A stretch of DNA of 35,173 nt from Pararcticibacter amylolyticus (lineage in GTDB: Bacteria > Bacteroidota > Bacteroidia > Sphingobacteriales > Sphingobacteriaceae), in assembly GCF_003130405.1 (NCBI RefSeq), contig NZ_QEAS01000024.1:1632-36804 (forward strand), read 5' to 3'. Below the pieces are notes generated by a model. That model had not been told where the DNA came from. It did not search any database and was given only the letters and a program-made list of their open reading frames with translations. A program made the translations under genes and the position numbers. This document shows, in pieces, positions 7,342 to 14,973 of the stretch; position 1 is the stretch's first letter, and the number at the start of each line of letters is the position of its first letter.

Positions 7342-8549
7342 TTTTTTCTTCCCGGAGGTTTTGGCATGAATGGACTGGAGCCGGCAGCTGCCTGAGCTTC
7401 CGCTCCTCCAAGCGATCCTGTGATCAATACATCGTTTGCTGACAGTCCTTCGAGGACCTCAACCTGTGTATTGTTGTTCAATCCTGTCTTTATTCTTTTC
7501 TGAAGTATTTTGTTGCCCTGCAATGTCCATACAAAAGCATCCTGTGATAAACCTGCATTTATCTCTGTTTTATGTGGCGGTCCTCCCGCCCGGCGCTGCG
7601 CGAGCGGTACTATGATATATTTGGGTACCAGCGAAGAGTCGGGGTTGAATTTCAATGCTTTTGCCGGGGCAAGCAGCGTGTTTTTTGATTCCTGCGTATA
7701 GATCGTAACGTTGGCCGTCATACCCGGCTTCAGCTTTTTGTCTTCGTTAGGAGCATTGATGATGGTGGTATAAGTGACTACGTTTGAGGAGACCACCGGA
7801 CTTAACCTTATTTCCTCAACGGTTCCGTTGAATACAGAATTGAGATAGGCATCGACGGTGAATGTAGATTTCAGCCCTTTGGCAACGTTTCCTATATCAG
7901 CTTCATCCACCTTCGCCTGTACCTGCATTTTCGTAATGTCCTTGGCTATACTGAAAAGAGTAGGCGTGCTGAAGCTGGCAGCAACAGTTTGTCCGACACT
8001 TACCGTCCGGTTCAGAATGACGCCATCTACGGGTGCGTAGATCTTTGTGAACGAAAGGTTTCGTTCGGCTGAATATAACTGTGCTTCTATGTTTTTTACA
8101 CTGGCTTTCGCATTATTATAACTGTTTAAAGCCAGTTCGTATTCTGCCCGGCTCAGGGCGCCGGTTGTGTATAATTCCTTTTGCCTGTTAAAGTTGCTTT
8201 GCTGATAGTCGAGGTTGCTCCTGGTTTCTGTCAGGCTTGCCTTAAACTGGTCTACACTTGCCTGCATAATGGAGGGATCGAGCTCTGCAAGCAGCTGGCC
8301 CTTTTTTACCGTTGAATTAAAATCGGCGTAAAGAGCCTCTATCGTTCCCGATACCCGGCTTCCGACTGCAGTGGTATCCACCGGCTGGATAGTTCCGGTT
8401 GCCGTTACGGTCTCTGCTATATCTCCCCGTTGAGGCTTCTCTGTCTGAAGGCTGACCATCTGTTCTTTTTTCCGGAAGAAAAGAAGCCATGCAAGAAGTA
8501 TCAGTGCGACCGCTGCTACCGGAATAATTATTTTTCTGTTTCGTTTCAT
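7338..8549 (-). CDS. MacA-like periplasmic adaptor (HlyD/RND-MFP family)
   Basis: This 403-residue membrane fusion protein has an N-terminal anchor (about residues 7-26), a biotinyl-lipoyl half (GSRVSGTIEALYADFNSTV), a long coiled-coil hairpin (about 95-165), the second lipoyl half (KIYAPVDGVILNRTV) and beta-barrel and proximal domains. This is the MacA arrangement, bridging the inner-membrane MacB-type pump and the TolC channel. The C-terminus is Pro/Gly/Lys-rich (KPPGRKK). It starts seven bases after the outer-membrane gene and overlaps the ATPase gene by four bases. The substrate cannot be inferred from the adaptor. Confidence 0.93.
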   Translation of the reverse strand: MKRNRKIIIPVAAVALILLAWLLFFRKKEQMVSLQTEKPQRGDIAETVTATGTIQPVDTTAVGSRVSGTIEALYADFNSTVKKGQLLAELDPSIMQASVDQFKASLTETRSNLDYQQSNFNRQKELYTTGALSRAEYELALNSYNNAKASVKNIEAQLYSAERNLSFTKIYAPVDGVILNRTVSVGQTVAASFSTPTLFSIAKDITKMQVQAKVDEADIGNVAKGLKSTFTVDAYLNSVFNGTVEEIRLSPVVSSNVVTYTTIINAPNEDKKLKPGMTANVTIYTQESKNTLLAPAKALKFNPDSSLVPKYIIVPLAQRRAGGPPHKTEINAGLSQDAFVWTLQGNKILQKRIKTGLNNNTQVEVLEGLSANDVLITGSLGGAEAQAAAGSSPFMPKPPGRKK

Positions 8550-8556
8550 GTTCGTA

Positions 8557-9876
8557 TTAAAGTTTTACGGGTATTCCTGAATAGAAGTCGTATATGCTTA
8601 CCGAAAGCGCTGTGGTGTATTTTGCCTGGACATAGGATTGCAATGCCTGTACATAAGAGTTCCTTCGCTGGTAAAAATCGTAGATATTTGCAGCGCCAAG
8701 TCTTAACTCTTCGTTTGCAATGCGATATACCTCCTGGTTGTATTTAAATTGCTCTGATGCCGCTTTATACTGGCTTCGTGCGTTGATTGCTGTGATATAA
8801 GCCTGTTCGACAGCCTGGGAAAGTACAGTTTTTGTATTCTCAAGTGTGAGCTGCGCCTGGTCAATACTAATCTTTGCTTTTTCGATGTTCGTTTTGTTCG
8901 TTCTCTTTGTGAAGATGGGAATAGAAAGGCTGAGGCCTGCCTGTTGGTAAAAATTGTCACCTAATTGCGCGGATGATGTTTTAAGTGCATTACTGCCTGC
9001 ATAACTGGTGCCTGCTCCCATGCCCGCACTTAATACTGGCTTGTAACCGGCATTTGCTTTTTTCAGGTCGAGCTGTGCGCTTTGAAGTCCTAACACATCA
9101 TTCTTCACCTCGGGCCTGTTTTGCAGAGCGTATTGCCGTACCTGCTCAAGGGAGGGGATCATGACATCGGCCATCACGGTATCGGGTTTTACAATATCGA
9201 ATTCTGTTTCCAGGGGAAGCTGAAGCAGTTGTTTCAGATTGAGTAAATCCTTCCTCTGCGCATTTTCTGAAGAAGTCAGGGTATACTGATCATTGGCAAG
9301 CTGTGCCTCAAACTGAACCACATCTTTTCTGGCGATGCTTCCAGCCTTATACCGCTGACGGGCCTGCTGCAACTGGGCAGTGGAGGTGTTTACCAGGTCC
9401 TGCGAGTAAACAATGCTTTCCTTGTCCAGGAGAATATTCAGGTAAGCCTGAGTAATCTGTAGTGTGAGGTCATTTTCCTGCTGGAGAACATTCAGATTGG
9501 CCTGCTGAACTGCCAGATCCTGTTGCCGGATGCTGGCCTTCAGGTAACCTCCGTTGTAAAGCGTCCATGAGGAATTAAGGCCGTAGGATCCGGATGTATT
9601 TGTTCCTGAGCCTTGTGTATTGGTAAATGTCTGGCTTGCGGAACCATATAGGTCAGGGAGAACGGCCGATTTTGCTAAAAGGAGATTTTGCTCATTTGTT
9701 TTGGTGTTTAACTTTAATGAGCGGATCTGAATATTATTCGTCTTGGCATAATTGAGACATTGCTGCAGGTCCCATGTTGCCGGCGGCCCGGCGGATACGC
9801 TATCCTGTGTTTCTGCCTGAAGGAAAGAACAGCAGCAAATACATATTAAACAGCCTGTTAAAATCTTATATATCAT
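8557..9876 (-). CDS. TolC-family outer membrane efflux protein
   Basis: This 439-residue protein begins with a signal peptide rich in Cys (CICCCSFLQA, cleavage likely near residue 21), followed by two outer membrane efflux protein repeats. Each has long alpha-helical stretches rich in Gln, Ala and Asn (for example TLQITQAYLNILLDKE and SQAVEQAYITAI) that form the trans-periplasmic tunnel. The conserved N-terminal sequence WDLQQCLNYAKTNN is typical of Bacteroidota TolC proteins. It is the first gene of the export operon. The region upstream is shared with the divergent LytS/LytTR pair and contains the inverted repeat at 9975-9999. Confidence 0.93.
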   Translation of the reverse strand: MIYKILTGCLICICCCSFLQAETQDSVSAGPPATWDLQQCLNYAKTNNIQIRSLKLNTKTNEQNLLLAKSAVLPDLYGSASQTFTNTQGSGTNTSGSYGLNSSWTLYNGGYLKASIRQQDLAVQQANLNVLQQENDLTLQITQAYLNILLDKESIVYSQDLVNTSTAQLQQARQRYKAGSIARKDVVQFEAQLANDQYTLTSSENAQRKDLLNLKQLLQLPLETEFDIVKPDTVMADVMIPSLEQVRQYALQNRPEVKNDVLGLQSAQLDLKKANAGYKPVLSAGMGAGTSYAGSNALKTSSAQLGDNFYQQAGLSLSIPIFTKRTNKTNIEKAKISIDQAQLTLENTKTVLSQAVEQAYITAINARSQYKAASEQFKYNQEVYRIANEELRLGAANIYDFYQRRNSYVQALQSYVQAKYTTALSVSIYDFYSGIPVKL

Positions 9877-9974
9877 ATTGTCGTTTCTTATTTATCAGCT
9901 GGCAGCATGATAATCTGTACTAACAGGACAAAAGAAGTAAGCTTGTTTAATCTGTTAAAATAGAATAGACGCAG

Positions 9975-9999
9975 ACTTCCTGATTATAGATCAGGAAGT
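9975..9999. promoter_or_regulatory. Perfect 10+10 inverted repeat between divergent operons
   Basis: ACTTCCTGAT, five bases (TATAG), ATCAGGAAGT: a perfect dyad in the 284-base region between the efflux operon (start 9876, minus) and the histidine kinase operon (start 10161, plus). It has no T-run on either side, so it looks like an operator more than a terminator. A second, weaker hairpin (CCGGAG/CTCCGG) lies at 10036-10055. Confidence 0.45.
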
Positions 10000-10108
10000 A
10001 TAGTTTATGGATAAAACAACAGGGGTGAAAGAAACCCGGAGCTTTTGCACTCCGGTAGATAAAAGTGGTGCTTTCGTCTGTAATAAAGGCCTTTCCGCCG
10101 ATGCCGGG

Positions 10109-10139
10109 TTTGTTGATAAAAGAATGTTAGCTATACTTG
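10109..10139 (+). promoter_or_regulatory. Bacteroidota promoter for the LytS/LytTR operon
   Basis: TTTG (10109-10112), a 19-base spacer and TATACTTG (10132-10139, one mismatch to TAnnTTTG). It lies 21 bases before the ATG at 10161. It overlaps the alternative ATG at 10137, which argues for the later start. Confidence 0.6.
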
Positions 10140-10160
10140 TTCATAGTGAGGTATTGGATC

Positions 10161-11228
10161 ATGAAACAGACGGAAAGAAACCGGTTATTCACTTTCTTAG
10201 TCCATATTATGCTGTGGCTGCTGTTTGGGCTGCTGCTGTTATTTTATCTGCCCTGGACATGGGGCGGGCATCTGCCACCTGAATTCTGGATTAAGCAGAC
10301 AATAATCTTTGTGCTCCTGGTGGGCGTATATTACCTCAATTCGCTGGTGATCGTTCCGCATGTGTTACAGCGGAACCGGTTTTTAAATTTTGTTCTTGCC
10401 GCTATTCTTGTTTCTGTTTTTGTCACATACCTTGCTCAGTCTACCGAGAAAGTCCTTCATCTGCAGGAACTGATGGATAAGGCCGGGCAGCAGAGGCGAA
10501 TTGAAAACCGGCCGGAGAGACCTGTCATTGATATGTTTATGCTACTGATGTCTTTCCTGGTGATGGGTATCAGTACCAGTATTGCTGCTGTTCAAAACTG
10601 GCAGCGTGATGCCAGGGAAAGACAACTCCTGGAGCAGCAAAAAGTAAGCTCTGAATTATCCTTATTAAAGGCTCAGATCAATCCTCATTTTTTCTTCAAT
10701 ACCCTGAACAACATTTATGCGTTAACTCATATAGATATTGAGAGTTCGCGAAATGCACTTCATAAGCTTTCGAGGATGATGCGTTATGTCTTGTATGAAA
10801 CACAGGCTCCCATGACGTTTCTCTCAAAAGAGGTTTCATTTGTGGTGGATTATATCGAACTGATGAAGCTGAGGCTTACGGATAAGGTGAAAGTTAAGTT
10901 TGATCCGCCGGAGATCGTGCATGATCTTGAAATTGCCCCGATGTTGCTCTTGCCTTTTGTTGAAAATGCATTTAAGCATGGGATCAGCTCATTTGAACCG
11001 GGGTATATTAGCATCAGTATCCGTGCAGATGATAAATCGCTGGAACTGGATATGAGAAACAGTATTTATTCTCAGAACAGGACAATACTGGAAGAAGGCA
11101 GCGGAATAGGAATGAGCAATACGCGCCGCAGGCTGGATCTATTGTACCCGGAACGATATAAACTGGAGATAGCAGAAAACCGGGATGCTGGTGAATTCAG
11201 GGTATCTCTTAAAATTTTTCTGTTATGA
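10161..11228 (+). CDS. LytS/YpdA-type sensor histidine kinase
   Basis: This 355-residue kinase has about four N-terminal membrane segments within the first 145 residues, a short coiled linker, and then the His_kinase domain with KAQINPHFFFNTLNNIYAL; the phosphoacceptor is His176. A HATPase-type domain follows (LLLPFVENAFKHG, the N-box, and GSGIGMSNTRRRL, the G-box). The start at 10161 is preferred over the ATG at 10137 because the promoter's -7 element covers the latter. It overlaps the response regulator by four bases. Kinases of this type in Bacteroidota pair with LytTR regulators. The divergent efflux operon is a possible target, but that is inference from position. Confidence 0.9.
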   Translation: MKQTERNRLFTFLVHIMLWLLFGLLLLFYLPWTWGGHLPPEFWIKQTIIFVLLVGVYYLNSLVIVPHVLQRNRFLNFVLAAILVSVFVTYLAQSTEKVLHLQELMDKAGQQRRIENRPERPVIDMFMLLMSFLVMGISTSIAAVQNWQRDARERQLLEQQKVSSELSLLKAQINPHFFFNTLNNIYALTHIDIESSRNALHKLSRMMRYVLYETQAPMTFLSKEVSFVVDYIELMKLRLTDKVKVKFDPPEIVHDLEIAPMLLLPFVENAFKHGISSFEPGYISISIRADDKSLELDMRNSIYSQNRTILEEGSGIGMSNTRRRLDLLYPERYKLEIAENRDAGEFRVSLKIFLL

Positions 11229-11956
11229 TATTAACATGTATAGCGGTTGACGATGAACCCCTGGCCCTTGGCCTGATTGGAGGTTTTATTGAGCAAACAC
11301 CGTTTTTGCAGTTGCTGGGCAAATATAGCAGTGGGATTGCGGCTATGAAGGAATTGCCGGAACTAAAGCCTGATGTGATCTTCCTGGATATCCAGATGCC
11401 CGACCTCAGTGGGATGGAACTTACCCGCTGGTTAAGCCAAAGTCCGAATTTGGCTCCTGCGGTAATTTTTACTACCGCCTTTAATCATTTTGCTCTTGAA
11501 GGGTATAAAGTCAATGCACTCGATTATCTGCTTAAACCGTTCAGCTACGAGGAATTTTTGCGGGCTGCAAATAAGGCACTCAACTGGCGCGAGATGCTGG
11601 GGGCCGGTGAGGCTGGAAAGATAAAAGATGATCCCGATGAATTTCTGTTTCTGAAGTCGGAATATCAGCTCGTAAAGGTGATGTTCAGGGATATCCTGTA
11701 TGTAGAGGGCTTAAAGGATTATGCGAAAGTGCATTTTAGTACTGGCGAAAAGTCACTGCTTTCCCTGATTACTTTAAAATTACTGGAACAGAGGTTGCCT
11801 GCGAGGCAATTTATGAGGGTACACCGGTCTTTCATCATCTCGCTGGACAAGATCAAATCGGTAACCCGCAACACTATCCAGATTGGTGATATCCATATTG
11901 CGGTGGGAGAACAATATAAGGACAGCTTTAACCGGTTCCTGAGCCGCTGGATGTAA
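11225..11956 (+). CDS. LytTR-family response regulator
   Basis: This 243-residue regulator has a receiver domain (about 1-120) with the acidic pair in VDDEPLAL, the phosphoacceptor Asp55 in FLDIQMPD, Thr in IFTTAF and Lys in LLKPF. A LytTR DNA-binding domain follows (about 140-240), with the typical ILYVEGLKDYAKVH and FMRVHRSFIISLDKI. Such proteins bind pairs of short direct or inverted elements upstream of their targets. It is coupled to the kinase by an ATGA overlap. Its stop abuts the stop of the convergent MgtC-family gene with no base in between. Confidence 0.95.
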   Translation: MILTCIAVDDEPLALGLIGGFIEQTPFLQLLGKYSSGIAAMKELPELKPDVIFLDIQMPDLSGMELTRWLSQSPNLAPAVIFTTAFNHFALEGYKVNALDYLLKPFSYEEFLRAANKALNWREMLGAGEAGKIKDDPDEFLFLKSEYQLVKVMFRDILYVEGLKDYAKVHFSTGEKSLLSLITLKLLEQRLPARQFMRVHRSFIISLDKIKSVTRNTIQIGDIHIAVGEQYKDSFNRFLSRWM

Positions 11957-12592
11957 CTAATAGAAATCGGTTATTTCCGGCATTTGCATCATCTCTTCCT
12001 GAAGCCTGTTCAGGTTTTCTTTGGTTCCGGAGATCAATATGACCACGCTGAGTTTATTGTCTTTTTTGGAAACCTGGACGATCTTGCATTTCAACCTGTT
12101 CGCCTGGATCTTCTCTTTCAGCAGCTCGAGATAAGAACAGTCGGCGTCACTGAAGTCTATATTGATGGTCTTGTTCTTCTGAAGCTTCTCGATCAGCGTT
12201 TCAATTTTGGTGACCAGCGAAAGAACGATAAAAGTGATGACGGTAAAGACCAGGGCCATTCCATAGTAGCCAATCCCTACCGTCATCCCGATAGCGGCGG
12301 TCGTCCATATCACAGCTGCTGTAGTCAGCCCGAGAACGGAAAGCTTGTCTTTAAAGATCACTCCGGCTCCTATAAATCCGATGCCTGTAATAATGTTGGC
12401 AGAAACCCTGTCGTCGCTTCCCACGCCGAAGCGCGAGACAATCGTGAAAAGCGTTGATCCTAAACAGATCAGGACGATGGTCCGGAATCCCGTCGATTTA
12501 TTCTTAAATTCACGCTCAAATCCAATGATCCCTCCGCAGATCACCGAAACAGCAACACTGACCAGATCTTCATACGCAACGGTGAAATCCAT
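11957..12592 (-). CDS. MgtC/SapB family membrane protein
   Basis: This 211-residue protein shows the MgtC signature GGIIGFEREFKNKSTGFRT followed by ICLGSTLFT, and GIGFIGAGVIFKD, within about five membrane helices (residues 1-130). A soluble C-terminal domain of about 75 residues looks ACT-like (KCKIVQVSKKDNKLSVVILI). MgtC-family proteins affect Mg2+ homeostasis and, in pathogens, survival at low Mg2+ through the F-type ATPase; the role in free-living Bacteroidota is less clear. No Mg2+ riboswitch-like leader was recognised upstream. Confidence 0.9.
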   Translation of the reverse strand: MDFTVAYEDLVSVAVSVICGGIIGFEREFKNKSTGFRTIVLICLGSTLFTIVSRFGVGSDDRVSANIITGIGFIGAGVIFKDKLSVLGLTTAAVIWTTAAIGMTVGIGYYGMALVFTVITFIVLSLVTKIETLIEKLQKNKTINIDFSDADCSYLELLKEKIQANRLKCKIVQVSKKDNKLSVVILISGTKENLNRLQEEMMQMPEITDFY

Positions 12593-12702
12593 AGTAACTT
12601 TTCAATTGTAAGATGCTTAATCCGAACGGATATCATACTAAAAGGTTTGAAACAATATAAAGTTGAGAGGGTTGTAAAAATATAAGAGTAAAAATCAGCC
12701 AT

Positions 12703-12882
12703 ATGAAAACACCATTGAAAGAGAAGGACACTAAAGAGTCACCATTGACTGAACAGCCGCTTTCTGAGAAAGATGAGGTAAAAGCTGCGGAGCAACGGAC
12801 GATGAAGGCACAGGACCAGTCTTCAGTAAAAGGAGAGTTGAAAAACAGGACTGACGATAAAAAAGATAAAGCAAAAAAATAA
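12703..12882 (+). CDS. Very small charged protein, unknown function
   Basis: This 59-residue reading frame begins MKTPLKEKDTKESPL and ends in a Lys-rich tail, DDKKDKAKK. It is highly charged, has no Cys or Trp and no membrane segment, and is probably disordered. Similar short Lys/Glu-rich proteins are common in Sphingobacteriaceae, which is why it is listed. The frame ends at a run of seven A followed by TAA. The +1 frame stays open from there to 12976, just before the promoter of the next gene. The gene is alone between MgtC (minus) and the purine permease (plus). Confidence 0.45.
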   Translation: MKTPLKEKDTKESPLTEQPLSEKDEVKAAEQRTMKAQDQSSVKGELKNRTDDKKDKAKK

Positions 12883-12979
12883 CGGAGCTCCTGATTTTGC
12901 TGTTGACAGTAAGAGCTATCCTCAGATAGATGGCGAAACGGAGGTTCAGGTACGTATTATTAAGTACAAGAGCTGACGT

Positions 12980-13010
12980 TTTGTAAATAAAAGCAATTTA
13001 TCTAAGTTTG
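12980..13010 (+). promoter_or_regulatory. Bacteroidota promoter for the purine permease
   Basis: TTTG (12980-12983), exactly 19 bases, then TAAGTTTG (13003-13010): a full match to the phylum consensus. The ATG at 13032 lies 22 bases downstream. The 16 bases AATTTATCTAAGTTTG recur before the GNAT gene (25098-25113). Confidence 0.75.
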
Positions 13011-13031
13011 GCGGCTTATCGGGTATAGCCA

Positions 13032-14336
13032 ATGGATTCTTATTTTGAACTGAGGAAGAACGGGAGTTCTGTTACTACAGAAATTGTTGCCGGGATTTCA
13101 TCCTTTTTAGCAACTTCCTACATTATTGTTGTGAATCCTTCTGTTCTGAGCCAGACGGGAATGCCCTTTACCGGCGTGCTAACGGCTACTGTGATTGTTT
13201 CATTCTTCAGCAGCCTGATGATGGGTTTTTACGCAAAAAATCCCATCCTGGTGGCGCCCGGAATGGGACTTAATGCCTTTTTTACTTTTTCTGTAGTCCT
13301 CGGCCTTAAGGTATCGTGGCAGGTGGCGCTGGGAGCTGTCTTCTGGTCGGGCATTGTCTTTTTTCTGCTTTCGGTCTTCAACATCCGTACACATATTGTA
13401 AAAGCAATTCCCAGGCCGGTCAGGTATGCCGTATCGGCCGGAATAGGCCTTTTCATCACCATGATCGGACTTTCAAATGCGAAGTTCATCGTATCCGACC
13501 CTGCTACGCTGGTTTCGATGGGAAAGCTGACGCCTGCTTTGCTGACTTTCGTTGCCGGATTGCTGGTAACGGCTATACTGGTTATCAGGAATGTGAAAGG
13601 GGGCATTTTAATCGGTATTCTTTTTACGACGCTTGCTGCTTATCCTCTGGGACGGTGGTGGGGACTTGAAGCTGCACCGCTCATTTCATGGAAAGGGCTG
13701 GTTTCGGCTCCTGACTTCAGCCTTCTATTTCAGCTTGATCTCGTTAATTCACTCACCTGGGCGGTAGTGCCGGTGATATTTGCGTTTGTATTTACCGATA
13801 TGTTTGACAGCTTGTCTACCTTCGTGGGAATTGCGGAGGCGGCTAATCTCCTGGATGAGCAGGGCGAACCCAGGAATATTAAGAAATCTCTTCTGACGGA
13901 TGCGGTATCTACCACACTGGCGGGACTTGTAGGGTCGAGCCCCGGCACTGCTTATATTGAATCGGCGGTTGGGGTTGAAGCCGGAGGGCGCACAGGGCTG
14001 ACTGCCGTAGTAGCCGGCTTTTTATTCCTGCCCTTTCTTTTTCTTGCACCTTTGCTGTCGGTTGTTCCTGCTATTGCCACAGCTCCGGCTCTTGTGCTGG
14101 TTGGTGTTTTCATGATCCGGCCGGTTGTGAAAATAAACTGGATGAAACTGGACGATGCCATTCCGTGCTTCATCGCCATGGCACTCATTCCCTTCACTTA
14201 TTCGATCACGCACGGGATTACGTGGGGATTTCTGAGCTGGACGGTCATAAAGATCGCTTCGGGAAAGAAAAATGAAATAAGTCCGGCACTACTGATCATA
14301 GATGTCTTCATCATTCTTTCCATGCTGATAGGATAG
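13032..14336 (+). CDS. NCS2 family purine permease (AzgA/PbuG-like)
   Basis: This 434-residue transporter has about 12-14 membrane segments. It shows features of the adenine/guanine/hypoxanthine branch of NCS2: TEIVAGISSFLATSYIIVVNPSVL near the N-terminus, APGMGLNAFFTF, FVFTDMFDSLSTFVGIAEAANLLDEQG and SSPGTAYIESAVGVEAGGRTGLTA. These carry the charged and polar residues that line the purine site. It would import purine bases by proton symport. It is monocistronic with a textbook promoter. Whether it prefers adenine or guanine/hypoxanthine cannot be settled by eye. Confidence 0.92.
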   Translation: MDSYFELRKNGSSVTTEIVAGISSFLATSYIIVVNPSVLSQTGMPFTGVLTATVIVSFFSSLMMGFYAKNPILVAPGMGLNAFFTFSVVLGLKVSWQVALGAVFWSGIVFFLLSVFNIRTHIVKAIPRPVRYAVSAGIGLFITMIGLSNAKFIVSDPATLVSMGKLTPALLTFVAGLLVTAILVIRNVKGGILIGILFTTLAAYPLGRWWGLEAAPLISWKGLVSAPDFSLLFQLDLVNSLTWAVVPVIFAFVFTDMFDSLSTFVGIAEAANLLDEQGEPRNIKKSLLTDAVSTTLAGLVGSSPGTAYIESAVGVEAGGRTGLTAVVAGFLFLPFLFLAPLLSVVPAIATAPALVLVGVFMIRPVVKINWMKLDDAIPCFIAMALIPFTYSITHGITWGFLSWTVIKIASGKKNEISPALLIIDVFIILSMLIG

Positions 14337-14362
14337 CATGTCGTCAACCATGCTCAGAGGTG

Positions 14363-14902
14363 TCAGTGTACTTTTTGTGGTGCCTGATGCAATTTCCATT
14401 TGCCGCTCTCAAGTACAAACCCGGCTTCGTGCTTTTTTTCTTTTTTCAGATCATCCATGCATGCAGAAGAGAAAGGGGTGATGTTTTTGAATACGGTGGT
14501 GTACTCAACAGTTGCCTCTTTCTTATTATCACTGAGCCGGATATCTGTTATGGAAGAGATATCTTCTTCCGCCACTTTTACTCTTTGCACCCCGCGGCTT
14601 TTCTCTTCAGCGGTAACAGGGATAAGATAGGGAGCAGCCTTGTCATTCAGAATAATCTGCTGTTGTCCCATGTCGCCAAGAGAAACCGCTTCTTTTATCG
14701 TGATGAATTCTGCTTTTTCTAAGTCCGTATTTATCAGCCTGGCAGCCTGGTTTGGGTCGGTGGTGATAATTTCTACGTCCAGTGTCCGCGGATATATTTT
14801 GCTCTCCTTCAAAACCTGAAGAGCCTGTTCCTTATCCAGCTTTTTCTGAGTACAGGACTGGATGAGAAAGATAACCAATGCAGATAATATCCATTTTTTC
14901 AT
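14363..14902 (-). CDS. Secreted lipoprotein, unknown function
   Basis: This 179-residue protein starts at MKKWILSALVIFLIQSCTQKK, a lipoprotein signal peptide whose lipobox ends at Cys18, so it should be membrane anchored. The rest is polar, about 160 residues, with no recognised domain. An upstream in-frame ATG at 14932 is rejected because the -7 promoter element at 14922-14929 overlaps that extension. It is convergent with the purine permease and divergent from the Asp-box protein at 14974. Confidence 0.75.
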   Translation of the reverse strand: MKKWILSALVIFLIQSCTQKKLDKEQALQVLKESKIYPRTLDVEIITTDPNQAARLINTDLEKAEFITIKEAVSLGDMGQQQIILNDKAAPYLIPVTAEEKSRGVQRVKVAEEDISSITDIRLSDNKKEATVEYTTVFKNITPFSSACMDDLKKEKKHEAGFVLESGKWKLHQAPQKVH

Positions 14903-14921
14903 AGTTCTTACCTTATTATAA

Positions 14922-14929
14922 CAAACGTA
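14922..14929 (-). promoter_or_regulatory. Bacteroidota -7 element for the lipoprotein gene
   Basis: Read on the minus strand this is TACGTTTG, a full match to TAnnTTTG, 19 bases before the ATG at 14902. A one-mismatch element, TATACTTG, lies at 14942-14949 on the plus strand for the divergent gene. Neither has a clear TTG at -33. Confidence 0.5.
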
Positions 14930-14973
14930 CAAAATTGTTTATATACTTGTAACAGCGGCTTTATTATAAAACA

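Noticed and set aside
10007-10282. 91-codon open frame before the histidine kinase
   Set aside because: It spans the kinase promoter and overlaps the kinase start in another frame, with no protein-like pattern.
12871-12883. Programmed -1 frameshift at the run of seven A
   Set aside because: The -1 frame hits a stop after 16 codons and reads as non-coding; only the +1 frame stays open, which does not fit an A-type slippery site.
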